A stretch of DNA of 64,000 nt from Promethearchaeota archaeon (GTDB lineage Archaea; Asgardarchaeota; Lokiarchaeia; Sigyniarchaeales; SOKP01): positions 55,396 through 119,395 of the forward strand of contig JAEOTR010000017.1 of NCBI GenBank assembly GCA_016839705.1, read 5' to 3'. The notes under the pieces are model-generated. The model was not told the origin of the DNA. It saw only the letters and a program-made list of their open reading frames with translations, and did not search any database. This document shows positions 63,674-64,000 of the stretch, piece after piece. Numbering within the stretch: the first letter of the stretch is position 1; each line of letters begins with the position of its first letter. The translations under genes were made by a program, and so were the position numbers.

Positions 63674-64000
63674 TTATTTAGCGTAGTTTTTCTGAATAAC
63701 ATTTCTTATAGTTTCAATGCTGTATTGAATATCATCCTCTTGAATCCCATAATGAGTTACAAAACGTATTTTCTTATTACTAATACTAAAGGCTAATATC
63801 CCTGCTCTTCCTAATTCTGTGATTATTTTGGATATATCTAGTTTGTTTAAATACTCAATTATTACAATATTCGTATCAGGTTCATGTACTTTTATTAGCG
63901 AATCCAGATTTTTTAGGCCATCGGCGAGTAATTTGGCATTTTTGTGATCTTCTTCTAACCTTTTAATCCATTTTGGTTCGAGTGCTACTAAACCAAAAGA
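63674..64000 (-). CDS. ltaE: Low-specificity L-threonine aldolase, C-terminal part (cut by window edge)
   Basis: Minus-strand frame of 108 codons ending TAA at 63674-63676 and continuing off the right edge. The tail matches PLP-dependent threonine aldolases: WIKRLEEDHKNAKLLADGL, then EPDTNIVIIEYL, and the final KKIRFVTHYGIQEDDIQYSIETI. It splits threonine into glycine and acetaldehyde. The PLP-Lys part lies beyond the window. Its glycine could feed the gcv operon in this window. Confidence 0.85.
   Translation of the reverse strand, partial: SFGLVALEPKWIKRLEEDHKNAKLLADGLKNLDSLIKVHEPDTNIVIIEYLNKLDISKIITELGRAGILAFSISNKKIRFVTHYGIQEDDIQYSIETIRNVIQKNYAK

Overview
This is an AT-rich window (roughly 30% GC by eye) from an archaeon, most likely an Asgard archaeon of the Lokiarchaeia-like kind. 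The evidence is an eL33 (L35Ae) ribosomal protein and an archaeal-type glycyl-tRNA synthetase. It also has three enzymes of the tetrahydromethanopterin (H4MPT) C1 branch (Mch, Mtd, Ftr), an archaeal RecJ-like DHH nuclease and a beta-CASP RNase. Alongside these sit eukaryote-like proteins: a Ras/Rab-like GTPase, a Rag/Gtr-like GTPase with a C-terminal roadblock-type region, a presenilin-like protease and a possible GRAM/PH-like domain. No rRNA, tRNA, CRISPR array or complete insertion sequence was recognised.

Layout. 1-4.4 kb: zinc-ribbon/GRAM-like protein, eL33, M20 peptidase, RidA. 4.7-8.9 kb: a plus-strand run of glycogen-synthase-like GT5 and two paralogous MFS transporters. 8.9-10.8 kb: XPD/DinG-type helicase. 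10.9-15.3 kb: complete glycine cleavage operon gcvT-gcvH-gcvPA-gcvPB. 15.5-25.6 kb: membrane proteins, Ras-like GTPase, FrhB-like F420 oxidoreductase subunit, L-rhamnose isomerase, 3-hydroxyacyl-CoA dehydrogenase, presenilin-like protease, archaemetzincin-like protease, GT4. 26-37.3 kb: H4MPT genes mch, mtd and ftr, interleaved with nucleic-acid enzymes, a purine-salvage trio (mtnP, a PfkB kinase, apt) and the Rag-like GTPase. 37.4-41.8 kb: two large membrane-anchored exported proteins. 42-53.1 kb: GlyRS, unknown coiled-coil and GNAT pair, TPR proteins, enoyl-CoA hydratase family, radical SAM enzyme. 53.2-57.7 kb: an accessory island with a degenerate glpD tail, a GC-richer orphan segment, CTAAC repeats and a LAGLIDADG endonuclease beside an intact glpD. 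57.8-64 kb: RNase H-fold nuclease and acyl-CoA genes (acyl-CoA dehydrogenase, Cys-less thiolase-like protein with its DUF35 partner, BKACE), ending in a threonine aldolase cut by the window edge.

How it fits together. Glycine cleavage and threonine aldolase would yield glycine-derived C1 units. Mtd, Mch and Ftr interconvert methylene-, methenyl- and formyl-H4MPT, and an F420-linked FrhB protein may handle the reducing equivalents. The scattered acyl-CoA enzymes suggest fatty-acid, amino-acid or isoprenoid-side-chain degradation.

The least ordinary signals are these: genes whose true N-termini require non-canonical start codons (ATA in the helicase; ATA or ATC in gcvPB; unresolved in one unknown gene); a thiolase-fold protein without its nucleophilic cysteine paired with DUF35; a Ras-like GTPase with changed G3 and G4 residues; an archaemetzincin-like motif with an extra residue; and the endonuclease/glpD island.
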